Assembly: GCF_900111895.1 (NCBI RefSeq)
Contig: NZ_FOKB01000001.1
Location: 687,177-751,176 of the forward strand
From: Pseudomonas simiae
GTDB taxonomy: Bacteria > Pseudomonadota > Gammaproteobacteria > Pseudomonadales > Pseudomonadaceae
Length of the DNA: 64,000 nucleotides
Direction: 5' to 3'
A program made the translations under genes and the position numbers. The notes under the pieces are model-generated. The model was not told where the DNA came from. It worked only from the letters and a program-made list of their open reading frames with translations, and searched no databases. How positions within the stretch are numbered: position 1 is the first letter of the stretch; the number at the start of each line of letters is the position of its first letter. Below, piece by piece: positions 21,085 to 29,702 of the stretch.

Positions 21085-21885
21085 ATGCACCAACACACTG
21101 AATCGATCAATACCCCCAACAATCTCGCGCCACGTTTTTCGCAATCTGAAAACGTGGCGCGCACAACGATGTCGTCCCGTGAGATTGCAGATTTGACGGG
21201 CAAGCGTCATGACCACGTCATGCGTGACATCCGCAACATGCTCTCAGAGCTGAAAATCACTGACCCCAAATTTGGGGGCACCTATATGGACGGCTCCGGG
21301 CGCTCAATGCCTTGTTTTCATCTGGATCGCGAACTTACAGAAACCCTGGTGACTGGCTATAGCATTCCGCTTCGCCACAAGGTCATCCGCCGACTTCATG
21401 AGTTGGAGGATGCTCAGGCCGCCAAGCCTGTTGCAATGCCGTCCTACGCAGAGGCTTTGAGGCTATACGCCGATCAGATCGAGCAGACGGCGGTTCTGCG
21501 CGTCGAGAATCACCAACAAGCCACAAAGATCCATTCGCTTGAAAACCTGTTCAAGGAAGGCATGACCCACACCCAGTTCTGCAAGGGCCTCAATGGCGTC
21601 AACGTAATGCAGGTGGGGAATTACCTGGAAGCACGGAGTTGGCTCTACAACGAGAGCAAGTCCGGCACCCGCCACCGTGTTGGCTCGTACGCCCGCGACA
21701 AGTACATGACCGAACACCAGGTTGAGGTCACCCCTCACGGCAAAAACCCCTTCATCTCCTACACGCCAACCCTGCTGAAGAAGGGTGCCGCGCGCCTGTA
21801 CGACCTGTACCTGGCCGGCGAACTACCCATGAAGAAGACCTGGGACGGCCTGTTCACCCACGACAAAGCACAGAGGGCCGCGTAA
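21085..21885 (+). CDS. Rha-family / KilAC antirepressor
   Basis: The 266-residue protein combines an N-terminal Rha domain (residues 28-110; SSREIADLTGKRHDHVMRDI) and a C-terminal antirepressor domain of the KilAC type (residues 155-260; TQFCKGLNGVNVMQVGNYL and a conserved GAARLYDLYLAG). Such proteins bind DNA or repressors and affect the choice between lysogeny and lytic growth. The next gene starts inside its stop codon (TAATG), so they are coupled. Confidence 0.85.
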   Translation: MHQHTESINTPNNLAPRFSQSENVARTTMSSREIADLTGKRHDHVMRDIRNMLSELKITDPKFGGTYMDGSGRSMPCFHLDRELTETLVTGYSIPLRHKVIRRLHELEDAQAAKPVAMPSYAEALRLYADQIEQTAVLRVENHQQATKIHSLENLFKEGMTHTQFCKGLNGVNVMQVGNYLEARSWLYNESKSGTRHRVGSYARDKYMTEHQVEVTPHGKNPFISYTPTLLKKGAARLYDLYLAGELPMKKTWDGLFTHDKAQRAA

Positions 21886-22679
21886 TGGCCGGGGACTGGA
21901 TCAAAATGCGAATCGACCTTCAGACGCATCCGAAAGTATTCCGCATGGTGTCCGCATTGAAAGCGGACAGGTTGCGGATCATTGGCGGACTGCACATCGC
22001 TTGGAGCATCTTCGACACCCATTGTGATGATGGGGTGTTGGTCGGTTACACCGTGGACGCAATGGATGCTGTGGTGGGGTGGCCAGGCTTTACCCAGGCC
22101 ATGATTGACGTGGAATGGGCGGGCATTCAAGACGACGGAAGCCTCGTAATGCCTCGCTTTGAAGAGCATAACGGGGCCAGCGCCAAGCGCCGCGCCAATG
22201 ATAACGAGCGCAAGCGCAACGACAGAAAGGCGAAGAATGTCCGAAATGTGTCCGCTAGTGATGCGGACAGTTTGCGGACCAGAGAAGAGAAGAGAAGAGA
22301 AGATAAAGAACAAAAGCCTTATGGCGATGATGAGGTAGATCACGCTGAGTCGTTCGCGCAGTTCTGGGCCCTGTACCCGCGCAAGGTGGGCAAGGAGGCT
22401 GCGCGCAAAGCGTGGGACAAGCTTAAGCTGACCAACGAGCTTTTCGATTCATTGGTTCAGGCCCTGGGCGCGCAGTGCCTCACGACAGACTGGATCAAGG
22501 ACGACGGCCGGTTCATCCCGCACCCATCGACGTGGATCAACGGCAAGCGCTGGGAAGACGAAGTGCCTGATCCGTCGCCGGCCGGTAGCAACGTCCACCA
22601 GTTCACGCCGCGCCCTCAGTCTGGCGAACCAGACTTCAACAGCAACGCGTGGGCTGACGGCCTTGTGGCTCGCCCATGA
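21885..22679 (+). CDS. Replication initiation protein, lambda O position
   Basis: The 264-residue protein begins GDWIKMRIDLQTHPKVFRM, the start of a winged-helix replication-initiator domain common in phages (residues 1-95). A very charged linker (residues 100-145, many Arg, Lys and Glu) follows, then a domain with AQFWALYPRKVGKEAARKAW and a conserved FIPHPSTWING, typical of phage O-like proteins. It should recognise the phage origin and recruit the P-like partner encoded next, with which it overlaps by 4 bases. Origin iterons were not found by eye. Confidence 0.8.
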   Translation: MAGDWIKMRIDLQTHPKVFRMVSALKADRLRIIGGLHIAWSIFDTHCDDGVLVGYTVDAMDAVVGWPGFTQAMIDVEWAGIQDDGSLVMPRFEEHNGASAKRRANDNERKRNDRKAKNVRNVSASDADSLRTREEKRREDKEQKPYGDDEVDHAESFAQFWALYPRKVGKEAARKAWDKLKLTNELFDSLVQALGAQCLTTDWIKDDGRFIPHPSTWINGKRWEDEVPDPSPAGSNVHQFTPRPQSGEPDFNSNAWADGLVARP

Positions 22680-23389
22680 AGCCAGTCAACCAACTGATGG
22701 CGATCATGGGCAACCTGCCCGCTGAAAGCCATGTCCGGCCGCTCGACATCACGCCGCAGACGGTCGAGGTAGTTAACGACTTGTTCCGCCGGCTACGCGG
22801 GATATTCCCTGCATGGCGCCAGGCGTGGCCGTCCACCGAAGCACTGGACGCTGCAAAGGCCGAGTGGATCAAGGAATTCGCCGACGCGGGCATCCGCACC
22901 CTGGAGCAGATCGAGTTCGGTATCCAGAAGTGCCGCAAGCTCAAGAAGCCGTTCGCCCCGAGCGTTGGTGAGTTCATCGCCATGTGCGCACCCGGGCCGG
23001 AAGACCTCGGCATGCCGGCTGTTGGTGACGCCTGGATCGAGGCGCTGATGACCACGTACAGCCACGAAGCGGTGAAGCTGGCCGCCGAGGCTACCGGTCT
23101 TTTCGATCTGCGCGGCGCGCGCCAGGAAGACAAGGGCTTGCGGGCCAGGTTCGACCGCAACTACGAAATCATCCTTCGTCGCGCCCAGGCCATGCAACCG
23201 CTCGACGGCCGGATCGCCACCGGCATCGGCCATGACAGCCAGAAGACCGAATTCGAGCTGGCCAACGAACTGGCCGACCAGCAGACCCAGGCGCGAATCC
23301 TTCAGCAGGGCATCCCTTCCGATGGCATGTCTGCCCGCGCCCAGCTGATGGCCAAGTTCGGCAAGAAGACCGCGGAGCAACGAGCATGA
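22676..23389 (+). CDS. Replication protein P-like helicase loader
   Basis: The 237-residue protein matches the lambda P family pattern: VEVVNDLFRRLRGIFPAWR near the N-terminus and FAPSVGEFIAMCAPGPEDL (residues 97-115), shared by helicase-loader proteins that deliver host DnaB. It is coupled to the O-like gene by ATGA and ends overlapping the next gene. It would act at the phage origin. Confidence 0.85.
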   Translation: MKPVNQLMAIMGNLPAESHVRPLDITPQTVEVVNDLFRRLRGIFPAWRQAWPSTEALDAAKAEWIKEFADAGIRTLEQIEFGIQKCRKLKKPFAPSVGEFIAMCAPGPEDLGMPAVGDAWIEALMTTYSHEAVKLAAEATGLFDLRGARQEDKGLRARFDRNYEIILRRAQAMQPLDGRIATGIGHDSQKTEFELANELADQQTQARILQQGIPSDGMSARAQLMAKFGKKTAEQRA

Positions 23390-23706
23390 CCATCGACAAA
23401 CAAAAACTTCAGAAACTGCTCTGGGCCGAAGCCGCGTCATACCGGGCTGACTGCGCCGACTGGAAGCGCAACACCGAGGCGCTGGATGAGTTCCTGGGGG
23501 AGAAAACTGTGGGCGAGGTGGCGCTGGAGCTGCTGGCCGAAAACGAGGCGCTGCGCAAAAGTTCAGGGCGGTATGAATGGCTGCGTCAGTCCCGTAGCGG
23601 ATACATCGAGGTCGTGGAATGGATTGGCCCCCATGCAACCGGGATGACCGGTGAAGACCTAGACGCGCTGCTCGACACCGCCATGGGCAAGGGAGAGCAG
23701 TCATGA
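23386..23706 (+). CDS. Hypothetical phage protein (106 aa)
   Basis: A helical protein with an N-terminal charged helix, then LAENEALRKSSGRYEWLRQS, a pattern frequent in small phage early proteins. It overlaps both neighbours by 4 bases within the O-P-NinG operon. No function assigned. Confidence 0.7.
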   Translation: MTIDKQKLQKLLWAEAASYRADCADWKRNTEALDEFLGEKTVGEVALELLAENEALRKSSGRYEWLRQSRSGYIEVVEWIGPHATGMTGEDLDALLDTAMGKGEQS

Positions 23707-23972
23707 CTGACTTGAATAAACTCTCGCCGGCGGCTCGATCTGCCGCAATGCGTGGCGGCACTTCCGGGTGGGGTCAAGTCGGCGGTTTGGCTGAACACAT
23801 CCGGTACATGGAGTTGCGGCCCAAGCGCCCAGGCCGTAAGCCGAAATGCAACTGCGGCTGTGGCATGCCGAAAACACACACCGGGTTTGCCAACGGTGTC
23901 TGCTTAACGAGTGGCTGCGAGCTTTACGTTCGCCGCTGGGTGACGGCTGCAGGAGTGAGGGTGAAGCCATGA
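23703..23972 (+). CDS. Small cysteine-containing phage protein (89 aa)
   Basis: The motif CNCGCG (about residues 49-54) with a later Cys and a nearby His suggests a small metal site. The N-terminus is Gly/Ala-rich. It is coupled to neighbours by ATGA overlaps. Family unknown to me. Confidence 0.7.
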   Translation: MTDLNKLSPAARSAAMRGGTSGWGQVGGLAEHIRYMELRPKRPGRKPKCNCGCGMPKTHTGFANGVCLTSGCELYVRRWVTAAGVRVKP

Positions 23973-24484
23973 CAAAGCCAGCCAAGCCCCGCCCAATGCC
24001 CGTGTACTTGGTGCTGCGCCGCCTGGTAGATCCTGCCACCGGCAAGGAGGTGGCAGCGTTCGTGCCGTCCTCCGACGCAGACCGGTCGATCCTTCGCGAG
24101 CGGGATTTCCGGATCAACACGAAGATCCGCGCCGACCTCAAGCAGCCACGCAACCCACGGTTCAACGGCTTGGTCCACGGCCTGGGCCGGGTGCTGAGCC
24201 AGAACATCGACCGGTTCTCTGGCAAGCATTCCCACGACGCTATCAAGGCCCTGCAGCTGGAGTCGGGCGTGTACTGCGATGAGGAACTGTTCGACATCCC
24301 GGGCCTGGGCCAGCTCACCCGCAAGACACCCCGCAGCCTTTCCTACGACTCAATGGGGGAGGAGACATTCCAAGACTTCTGGCGCCAGTGCTGCGCGTAC
24401 CTGGTGCTCCATGACTGGCCAACGCTCACGGAAGAGCGACTGACCGAAATGGCCGAGTTCGAAGCATTCAAGGAGGCCGCATGA
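23969..24484 (+). CDS. DUF1367-like phage protein
   Basis: The 171-residue protein contains KIRADLKQPRNPRFNGLVH (about residues 47-65) and a C-terminal SYDSMGEETFQDFWRQ region, the pattern of DUF1367, a family found next to NinB/NinG in lambdoid phages. It may take part in phage recombination like its neighbours. The start at 23969 overlaps the previous stop (ATGA). Confidence 0.75.
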   Translation: MTKPAKPRPMPVYLVLRRLVDPATGKEVAAFVPSSDADRSILRERDFRINTKIRADLKQPRNPRFNGLVHGLGRVLSQNIDRFSGKHSHDAIKALQLESGVYCDEELFDIPGLGQLTRKTPRSLSYDSMGEETFQDFWRQCCAYLVLHDWPTLTEERLTEMAEFEAFKEAA

Positions 24485-25116
24485 AGCGCACCCCACTACA
24501 GCGCAAAACCCCACTTCAATCCGGTCCACCGCGGCGTAAACGTTGCCCTTCCTGTCGGGTGATGTTCACTCCGGCCCGCGCCACGCAAGCTGTGTGTGGG
24601 GAAATTGAGTGCGCCATCGCTCACGGCAAGTCCGAGAAGGGACGAGCTATTGCTGGAAAAGCATTGGCAGAATTGGGGCGCCGCGAGATCAAGGTGCGCA
24701 AGGAGACGCTGAAGACTCGGGCGGATCACCTGCGCGAAGCCCAGGCCGCGGTGAACGAGTACGTGCGCCTGCGTGACGCTCACCTACCGTGCATCAGCTG
24801 CGACTCGACGCCGAACGACAACGACCTCATGACCGGCAGCCGGTGGGATGCCGGGCACTACCGATCCGTCGGCGCCTGCCCGGAGCTGCGCTTCGAGCCG
24901 CTGAACATCCACCGCCAGTGTGTGAAGTGCAATCGCAACCTTTCCGGCAACGCCGTGGAGTACCGCATCCGCCTGGTGCTGCGCATCGGCGCCGAGAAGG
25001 TGGCTTGGCTGGAGGGGCTACACCCGCCTTGCAAGTACACCGTGGAAGAGATCAAGGCCATCAAGGCCAAGTACCGGGCAAAGACCAGAGAACTGAAAAA
25101 AGGTGAAGCCGCATGA
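24481..25116 (+). CDS. ninG: NinG/Rap recombination protein
   Basis: The 211-residue protein has a basic start, a zinc-ribbon-like CPSCRVMF (residues 18-25), a charged middle helix and a C-terminal nuclease-like zinc domain with CISC, WDAGHYRSVGAC, NIHRQCVKCN. This is the NinG/Rap family, which helps resolve recombination intermediates in lambda. It is coupled to genes on both sides. Confidence 0.9.
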   Translation: MKRTPLQRKTPLQSGPPRRKRCPSCRVMFTPARATQAVCGEIECAIAHGKSEKGRAIAGKALAELGRREIKVRKETLKTRADHLREAQAAVNEYVRLRDAHLPCISCDSTPNDNDLMTGSRWDAGHYRSVGACPELRFEPLNIHRQCVKCNRNLSGNAVEYRIRLVLRIGAEKVAWLEGLHPPCKYTVEEIKAIKAKYRAKTRELKKGEAA

Positions 25117-25658
25117 CCTATCGCAACGTTGTTTCAGCAGTAGTTCGAGCCCTCGCGGCCGAGACCATCAGTTCCGCCGGCGGCTGCGACTTTGAGCCGA
25201 AGGTGCAATGTGCCAAGCAGAAGGGGGAGATTGTCGGCAAGGAGGCAGCATTTCTGCAGGACTGCTGGGTGTTCGGTCGGCTACATAAGACGTTGACCCC
25301 GGCTCACTGGCGGGTGCTCGTTGCGAAGTACTCAACGCATCAGGAGCACAAGCACGACGCCATTCTTGAGCTGCTTAACTCGGTGTGCACGCCGGCGCCG
25401 AAACGCTTCCGGGAATGCGCTGTGCTGACCTGGGCCATTCCGCAAGTGGCAGGGGCCGAGGGCAAGCGCTCCGCCGCGGTGCTGCCGGCTGCCTGGTACG
25501 ACATAGCCAACTGGGATAACGACGGCAAGCCGGAATCGACTCGTTATCGGTGGCGGTCTTCCATACGAAAAGCTTTGGATCGTCAGATGAATGAGGCGCT
25601 GGTGGCCGCTCAAGAGCTCCTTGACGCGGAGGGGCTAATTGAGACGTTCGCTGCATAA
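25113..25658 (+). CDS. Hypothetical protein in the Q (late regulator) position
   Basis: The 181-residue protein is the last gene of the rightward early operon, where lambda places antiterminator Q. It contains CAKQKGEIVGKEAAFLQDC, HWRVLVAKYST and WRSSIRKALDRQ. It resembles conserved proteins at this place in pseudomonad phages. No zinc finger or clear DNA-binding motif is visible, so an antitermination role is inferred from place and from the leader-terminator at 27799-27896. Confidence 0.55.
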   Translation: MTYRNVVSAVVRALAAETISSAGGCDFEPKVQCAKQKGEIVGKEAAFLQDCWVFGRLHKTLTPAHWRVLVAKYSTHQEHKHDAILELLNSVCTPAPKRFRECAVLTWAIPQVAGAEGKRSAAVLPAAWYDIANWDNDGKPESTRYRWRSSIRKALDRQMNEALVAAQELLDAEGLIETFAA

Positions 25659-25795
25659 TAAATTGCCGCGGCGATGAACTGGAAAGGTGGCCTATATGAC
25701 CCCAGCTTTGTGAGATGGGCGGGAGCTGGAAACGAGCTTCCCGCCGACAAGTTCTAATGAATTAAAAGGACTCAGTACCTGGCTCTGTAGTCCGA

Positions 25796-27571
25796 TCACA
25801 TGGCCGCGTTGAAACCACCTTGCTCCAGCCATTCTTCTAGTGGTTTCGCTTTCAGTGGGGGTGTGAACAGGTATCCCTGCGCCTCTGAACACCCCCAGGG
25901 CGTAATTAGATCTAAGATACTTTTGGTCTCGACTCCCTCTGCTACGACTCGATACCCTAACCCTCTCGCAAGCTCGATTAGTGTCTTAACTAACCTCTTA
26001 TCTTTTTCGTTTGTGTCCAGATTGCTGATCAGTGACTGGTCTAGTTTTACCGTACTGACCGGAAGTTGCCTTAGGTATGTCCAGTTGCTGTAGCCAGTGC
26101 CGAAGTCGTCCACGGAAATATCAATGCCTAGCCCACGGGCGCGCTCTAGCTGAGTAATAACTGCCTTTGGGTCTGACATGTGCATACTTTCAGTGAATTC
26201 AAGTTCTAGATTTTTGGGTAGGAGTGCGCCGTCGTTTATGTACTCTGTGATTTTGTTTACGAATTTTGAGTTTTCAAGATCACTGACAGTCACATTCATG
26301 GAGATTCGTAACTCAATACCTTTGCTCCTCCATACTTTCGCTTGGGAAACTACGGCATGAAGTACCCAAAAGGTAATCGAATGCATCAATGCAGTTTTCT
26401 CTGCCAATGGTATAAATTCTGCAGGGCTGATAGGTCCGAGCGTAGGGTGATTCCACCGGATCAAGGCTTCAACACTTTCACATGCTAGGCTAGGTAACCT
26501 GATTTTCGGCTGGAAAACTAGGCTCAGTTGATTTCCAGATCGAACGGCGTCAGGCAAGGAACTCAGTAGCACAAATGCTCGCTGCTGAGCTGCGTCCAAC
26601 TCAGGCTGATACATTGTCCATCCCAAGTTACGAACTCTGGCGTCGTCGGCAGCGCCTACCACCAGGCGTAGCCAGTCCCTCTCTTCTGCATCAGCGATCT
26701 TCAAAACTCCAATGCCTGGCTGCATAGGTATTGGAATTCCTTGACAATCAACCGGTTCGCAAAAGTTAGAAAGAATGTCAAGGCAGAGGTGCTCGACCGG
26801 CTCGCCAGCTTTCAAAAGAAACCCAAAACGTGTGGGACTAATTTTGTACAGAAGATAATCTTTAGGTAGTAAAGACTGAAGTCTAGTCTTTACGTCGAGC
26901 ATTAATTTTTGAGAAAAGCTGTAACCAAGTGCTTTTACTACGTCATTCAAAAATTTCGGTGATATTACGTCCACCGCAAAAAGGTCATGCTGAATGCCGC
27001 TGGAGCTTGCCATACGGATATCTTCTTCCAATCTAAGTCGATTGAAAAGTCCAGTAGGCTGATCAATGAAGTTCCGTGAGCGTAAGCTTGTAATCCTCAT
27101 TACAACGAGTTGAGCAAAATAAACGAGCATTCCCGCATCTCGCTTGCTCATTGGTTCTCGAGCTGAAGTATCTATTATGCATAGGCTGCCCAAGGAGAAA
27201 CCATCACTTGTGAGAAGTGGTGCGCTAGCGTAGTAGCGAATGAAGGGCGGGCCGGTGACCATAGGGTTATCTTTGAAGCGCTCATCATCTCGCGCGTCCA
27301 AAACCTCTAAGGGCTTTCTGTCGCGTAGCGAGTGGGCGCAGAACGAAACGTCCCGTGGTGTAGTGTGTTCTTCAATCCCAATCCGAGCCCTGAACCATTG
27401 GCGGTGCTTATCGACAATAGAAATTAGCGCGATGGGAGCATTGAAGTATTCTGAAGTCATCGAAATCATTTTCTCGAAGACTTCATCGTCTTGTTCATTT
27501 TGCGGGCAGAGGGCCTCAACGCGTTTTAAGCGTTCTGCTTCGTACTCAGGAAAATGGGCGTTTACGTCCAT
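25796..27571 (-). CDS. GAF-GGDEF-EAL cyclic-di-GMP phosphodiesterase (moron)
   Basis: The 591-residue protein has a GAF sensor (about 25-160), a degenerate GGDEF domain (about 168-310, starting FIDQPTGLFNRLRLEE but with SPTRFGFLL where GGDEF should be) and an EAL domain (about 335-585). EAL residues look complete: VEALIRW, the Asn in SMNVTVSDL, Glu in LEFTES, VDDFGTGYSN, Lys in VKLDQSL, VVAEGVET and QGYLF. It should hydrolyse c-di-GMP, lowering biofilm and raising motility signals. It reads against the surrounding phage genes, between the Q-position gene and the late leader, and is less GC-rich, as expected of an acquired gene. Confidence 0.9.
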   Translation of the reverse strand: MDVNAHFPEYEAERLKRVEALCPQNEQDDEVFEKMISMTSEYFNAPIALISIVDKHRQWFRARIGIEEHTTPRDVSFCAHSLRDRKPLEVLDARDDERFKDNPMVTGPPFIRYYASAPLLTSDGFSLGSLCIIDTSAREPMSKRDAGMLVYFAQLVVMRITSLRSRNFIDQPTGLFNRLRLEEDIRMASSSGIQHDLFAVDVISPKFLNDVVKALGYSFSQKLMLDVKTRLQSLLPKDYLLYKISPTRFGFLLKAGEPVEHLCLDILSNFCEPVDCQGIPIPMQPGIGVLKIADAEERDWLRLVVGAADDARVRNLGWTMYQPELDAAQQRAFVLLSSLPDAVRSGNQLSLVFQPKIRLPSLACESVEALIRWNHPTLGPISPAEFIPLAEKTALMHSITFWVLHAVVSQAKVWRSKGIELRISMNVTVSDLENSKFVNKITEYINDGALLPKNLELEFTESMHMSDPKAVITQLERARGLGIDISVDDFGTGYSNWTYLRQLPVSTVKLDQSLISNLDTNEKDKRLVKTLIELARGLGYRVVAEGVETKSILDLITPWGCSEAQGYLFTPPLKAKPLEEWLEQGGFNAAM

Positions 27572-27798
27572 AATTAGCCTCGTGTATCACGACCATATGG
27601 CTAAACGGTATCAGATCCCCTGCAGACCTACGACTTCATTTACCTATCGCTCCAATAGGTTAGACCCGGTCACACGTATGGCGCATACCCCGGATACGAC
27701 CGTTTTACCGTTCGAAAGGATGTAGGCAAAAATCTGGAAAGCCCTGGATAGGTTTTAATCGGCGGAGCTACAAGCAAAGTTCGGATACCCAAAAAATG

Positions 27799-27827
27799 TT
27801 GCACTGAGTGAGAAAATGAGAGATTAT
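27799..27827 (+). promoter_or_regulatory. Candidate late promoter (pR'-like)
   Basis: TTGCAC (27799-27804) and GATTAT (27822-27827) are spaced by 17 bases. A transcript from here would run about 60 bases before the terminator at 27871, like lambda's 6S RNA leader. The -35 match is weak. Confidence 0.4.
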
Positions 27828-27870
27828 TTATTCATCCTATCGATCTTGCGCGTTAGGAAGTTGCACTGCG

Positions 27871-27896
27871 AAGCCCGGCTAATATGTCGGGCTTTT
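27871..27896 (+). terminator. Leader terminator before late genes (tR'-like)
   Basis: AAGCCCGGC and GTCGGGCTT form a stem (one G-T pair) around TAATAT, followed by TTTTG. No gene precedes it on this strand for more than 2 kb, so a terminator here makes sense only for a short leader RNA or read-through control. Confidence 0.7.
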
Positions 27897-27958
27897 TGTT
27901 GCTCTCAGTCTGTCCAGAGACGAAAATAGAGATTCCGACTATAAACTGGGAGAGCGTC

Positions 27959-28192
27959 ATGGTTTTGCGTGGCATGGCACAGATGCATGTCGACGACTTG
28001 GCGGAACGGTTCAAGAAGTTGGTTGTAGGGCAGGCTGGCAACGCGGATATTCAGTTTGCGTGGGTTGTTTTTTATCAGGGCAGAATGTTCGGAGCTTATT
28101 CAACGGCCGAGCTTGCACTGAAGAAAATAACGGATATTGAGCACTGCATCAGCATCGACGAGGCCCCAGTCCCTCAAACTTCAAGCGACTAA
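27959..28192 (+). CDS. Small hypothetical protein (77 aa), first late gene
   Basis: The start at 27959 follows GGGAGAGCGTC. The product begins MVLRGMAQMHVDDLAERFKK and is alpha/beta with an acidic tail. It lies between the candidate leader terminator and a second terminator. Family not recognised. Confidence 0.6.
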   Translation: MVLRGMAQMHVDDLAERFKKLVVGQAGNADIQFAWVVFYQGRMFGAYSTAELALKKITDIEHCISIDEAPVPQTSSD

Positions 28193-28205
28193 AGTTTTTA
28201 TGAAG

Positions 28206-28228
28206 CCCCGCCTAGAGCGGGGTTTTTT
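28206..28228 (+). terminator. Terminator
   Basis: CCCCGC-CTAGA-GCGGGG plus TTTTTT, followed by ATTGCC. It is the first of several hairpins with the same loop and downstream ATTGCC in the late region. Confidence 0.8.
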
Positions 28229-28294
28229 ATTGCCAAAATGCAGGCGAAAGACCGGAAAGACCCTCCTGCTCAATCGACGTTCGAGGATCTACCG

Positions 28295-28534
28295 ATGACC
28301 TACATCACCCGCTGCAAAATGACTCTTCGCTCCAAAGGGCCTGTTCAGGGCTCGACGGAATCACTGACCCGCCTGCACTTCGGCGCCGTGTGGTCTGCCA
28401 ATCCTGCGGAAGAGGATGCGATCTACGGCAAGTACACCCCGTACGGCGAATACGTCGTGAATGTGGCTGCCGACCGGGCCGAGCATTTCGAGGAAGGGAA
28501 GGACTACTACTTCGATATCTCGCCGGCTTTCTGA
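28295..28534 (+). CDS. Small conserved-type phage protein (79 aa)
   Basis: The start at 28295 follows GAGGATCTACCG. The sequence is compact and beta-rich (MTYITRCKMTLRSKG; YGKYTPYGEYVVNVAADR), likely a single small domain. It is common in style to proteins before pseudomonad phage lysis or packaging genes. Role unknown. Confidence 0.65.
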   Translation: MTYITRCKMTLRSKGPVQGSTESLTRLHFGAVWSANPAEEDAIYGKYTPYGEYVVNVAADRAEHFEEGKDYYFDISPAF

Positions 28535-28860
28535 TTCACCTGTAGCCAGGACAGCCTTCGGGAAGGCCTGGGCGTCGATAGCCGGTAGTGCGACATACGG
28601 AATCAACACCGGCAGCCCGTGCACCCTGACCTCACTGTGCTTCCAGGGTGGCGCGAGACACTAACGGCGCGATCGATGCATTGGGGCGTCGACGCTGGGA
28701 TTGTCTTTGGCTGGCAGCGTGGGAAGACACGCGCACCTATTCAGGGCCTCGACATTGATCGGGGCCTTTTCGTTTTCGGCTCCACCACACCCTTCGCTCT
28801 GAGCAGGGAGTGCCGCTGGAGCCGATTCAATTCCCAAACATGCCCCACGGAGTCGAGCGC
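28535..28860. other. 326-base stretch without a convincing gene; holds a terminator
   Basis: No frame here has a good start site. The hairpin at 28744-28770 is the only clear element. The rest appears to be untranslated leader of the next gene. Confidence 0.5.
28744..28770 (+). terminator. Terminator
   Basis: GGCCTCGA and TCGGGGCC pair (one T-G pair) around CATTGA, followed by TTTTCGTTTT. It precedes the holin-like genes. Confidence 0.65.
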
Positions 28861-29199
28861 ATGGAGTACTTACAGCGCCTGCTCGACAAGATCGATAGGT
28901 TCGAATTGTTGATTGCGGGCCTGATTGGGGCCGTTGTTGCGAGCTGGTGGCACAAGGACGACTTGTCCGACTGGCGCGCCTGGATGGTGTTCTTGATCAC
29001 TGGGGTTGCCTGCTCGCTGTACCTAACGAGCATGGTCAGCGCCTACCTGAATGTCACAGAGCCAAAGATCGTCGCCGGGATTGGTTTTCTCCTGGGTACG
29101 TTCGGCGGCTCGCTCCTGGCAGCAATCAACCGAGCCATCAAAGCCGCTGACCTCTGGGCGCTTATTCGCCAGCGGTTCGGGGGAGGCAATCCACCATGA
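28861..29199 (+). CDS. Holin-like membrane protein
   Basis: The 112-residue product has three hydrophobic segments (about 14-30, 40-62 and 66-90) and a basic C-terminus, the usual layout of a class I holin. ACGGAGTCGAGCGC supports the ATG at 28861; an upstream GTG at 28810 lacks proper spacing. A second membrane protein gene overlaps its stop by 4 bases. The endolysin and spanins are 27 kb away at the other end of the late operon, so the holin call rests on topology and place. Confidence 0.6.
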   Translation: MEYLQRLLDKIDRFELLIAGLIGAVVASWWHKDDLSDWRAWMVFLITGVACSLYLTSMVSAYLNVTEPKIVAGIGFLLGTFGGSLLAAINRAIKAADLWALIRQRFGGGNPP

Positions 29200-29540
29200 A
29201 TCTTGAACTGATCAACTCCATCGCCTGCGGCCTTATCGCACTGTGGGCTACCTGGTGTGTGCTGAGCGGGAAGGTGAGGGACGGCATTCTCGGCAAGCTG
29301 ATTTATTCGGCGATCGCCATCAGCGGTTTCGTCGTTATGGCGCGCAGCCAGAATATCTTCTTCGGCCCGAGCAGTGCCGGCCTGACGCTGCATGTGTCCC
29401 TGGCTCTGGCCGGCGCCCGTCACATCTTCATGGTCACGTACTGGCAGCCGGTTAAAGCCTGGCTGTGCCGTACGCTGAACTGCGAGCACTGCATGAGCTG
29501 CCCTAAGGCGCCTGAAGGCATCGACCGGCGGAAGCACTAA
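29196..29540 (+). CDS. Second holin-like membrane protein
   Basis: The 114-residue protein has three spans (about 5-22, 34-50 and 60-82) and a Cys-rich basic tail (CRTLNCEHCMSCPK). It is translationally coupled to the preceding holin candidate (ATGA). Pairs of this kind may be a holin with an antiholin or pinholin. Which is which cannot be told from sequence. Confidence 0.55.
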   Translation: MNLELINSIACGLIALWATWCVLSGKVRDGILGKLIYSAIAISGFVVMARSQNIFFGPSSAGLTLHVSLALAGARHIFMVTYWQPVKAWLCRTLNCEHCMSCPKAPEGIDRRKH

Positions 29541-29599
29541 TCCGCGCCACGTTTTCGTAACTCCAAATCTGTGGCGCGGAATGCGCCGAGGGCACCGCC

Positions 29600-29698
29600 A
29601 TGGCTTCGAATGCCAACTCCTCCAAGACTGTCACCCTGTTCGGCGGGATCGCGCTTGTGATCATCGTCCTGGCAGTGGCGGCATTCAGCTTCGTGTGA
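29600..29698 (+). CDS. Micro membrane protein (32 aa)
   Basis: ATG at 29600 opens a 32-codon frame consisting of a polar start (MASNANSSKTVT) and one hydrophobic span of about 20 residues rich in Ile, Val and Ala. GAGGGCACCGCC precedes it. It follows the two holin candidates and is followed 5 bases later by the next gene, so it is probably a genuine small lysis-region peptide. Confidence 0.5.
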   Translation: MASNANSSKTVTLFGGIALVIIVLAVAAFSFV

Positions 29699-29702
29699 CG
29701 CC

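Noticed and set aside
28619..28912. Rightward 97-codon frame across the terminator at 28744
   Set aside because: Runs through a transcription terminator, no ribosome site, and clashes with the start of the holin-like gene.
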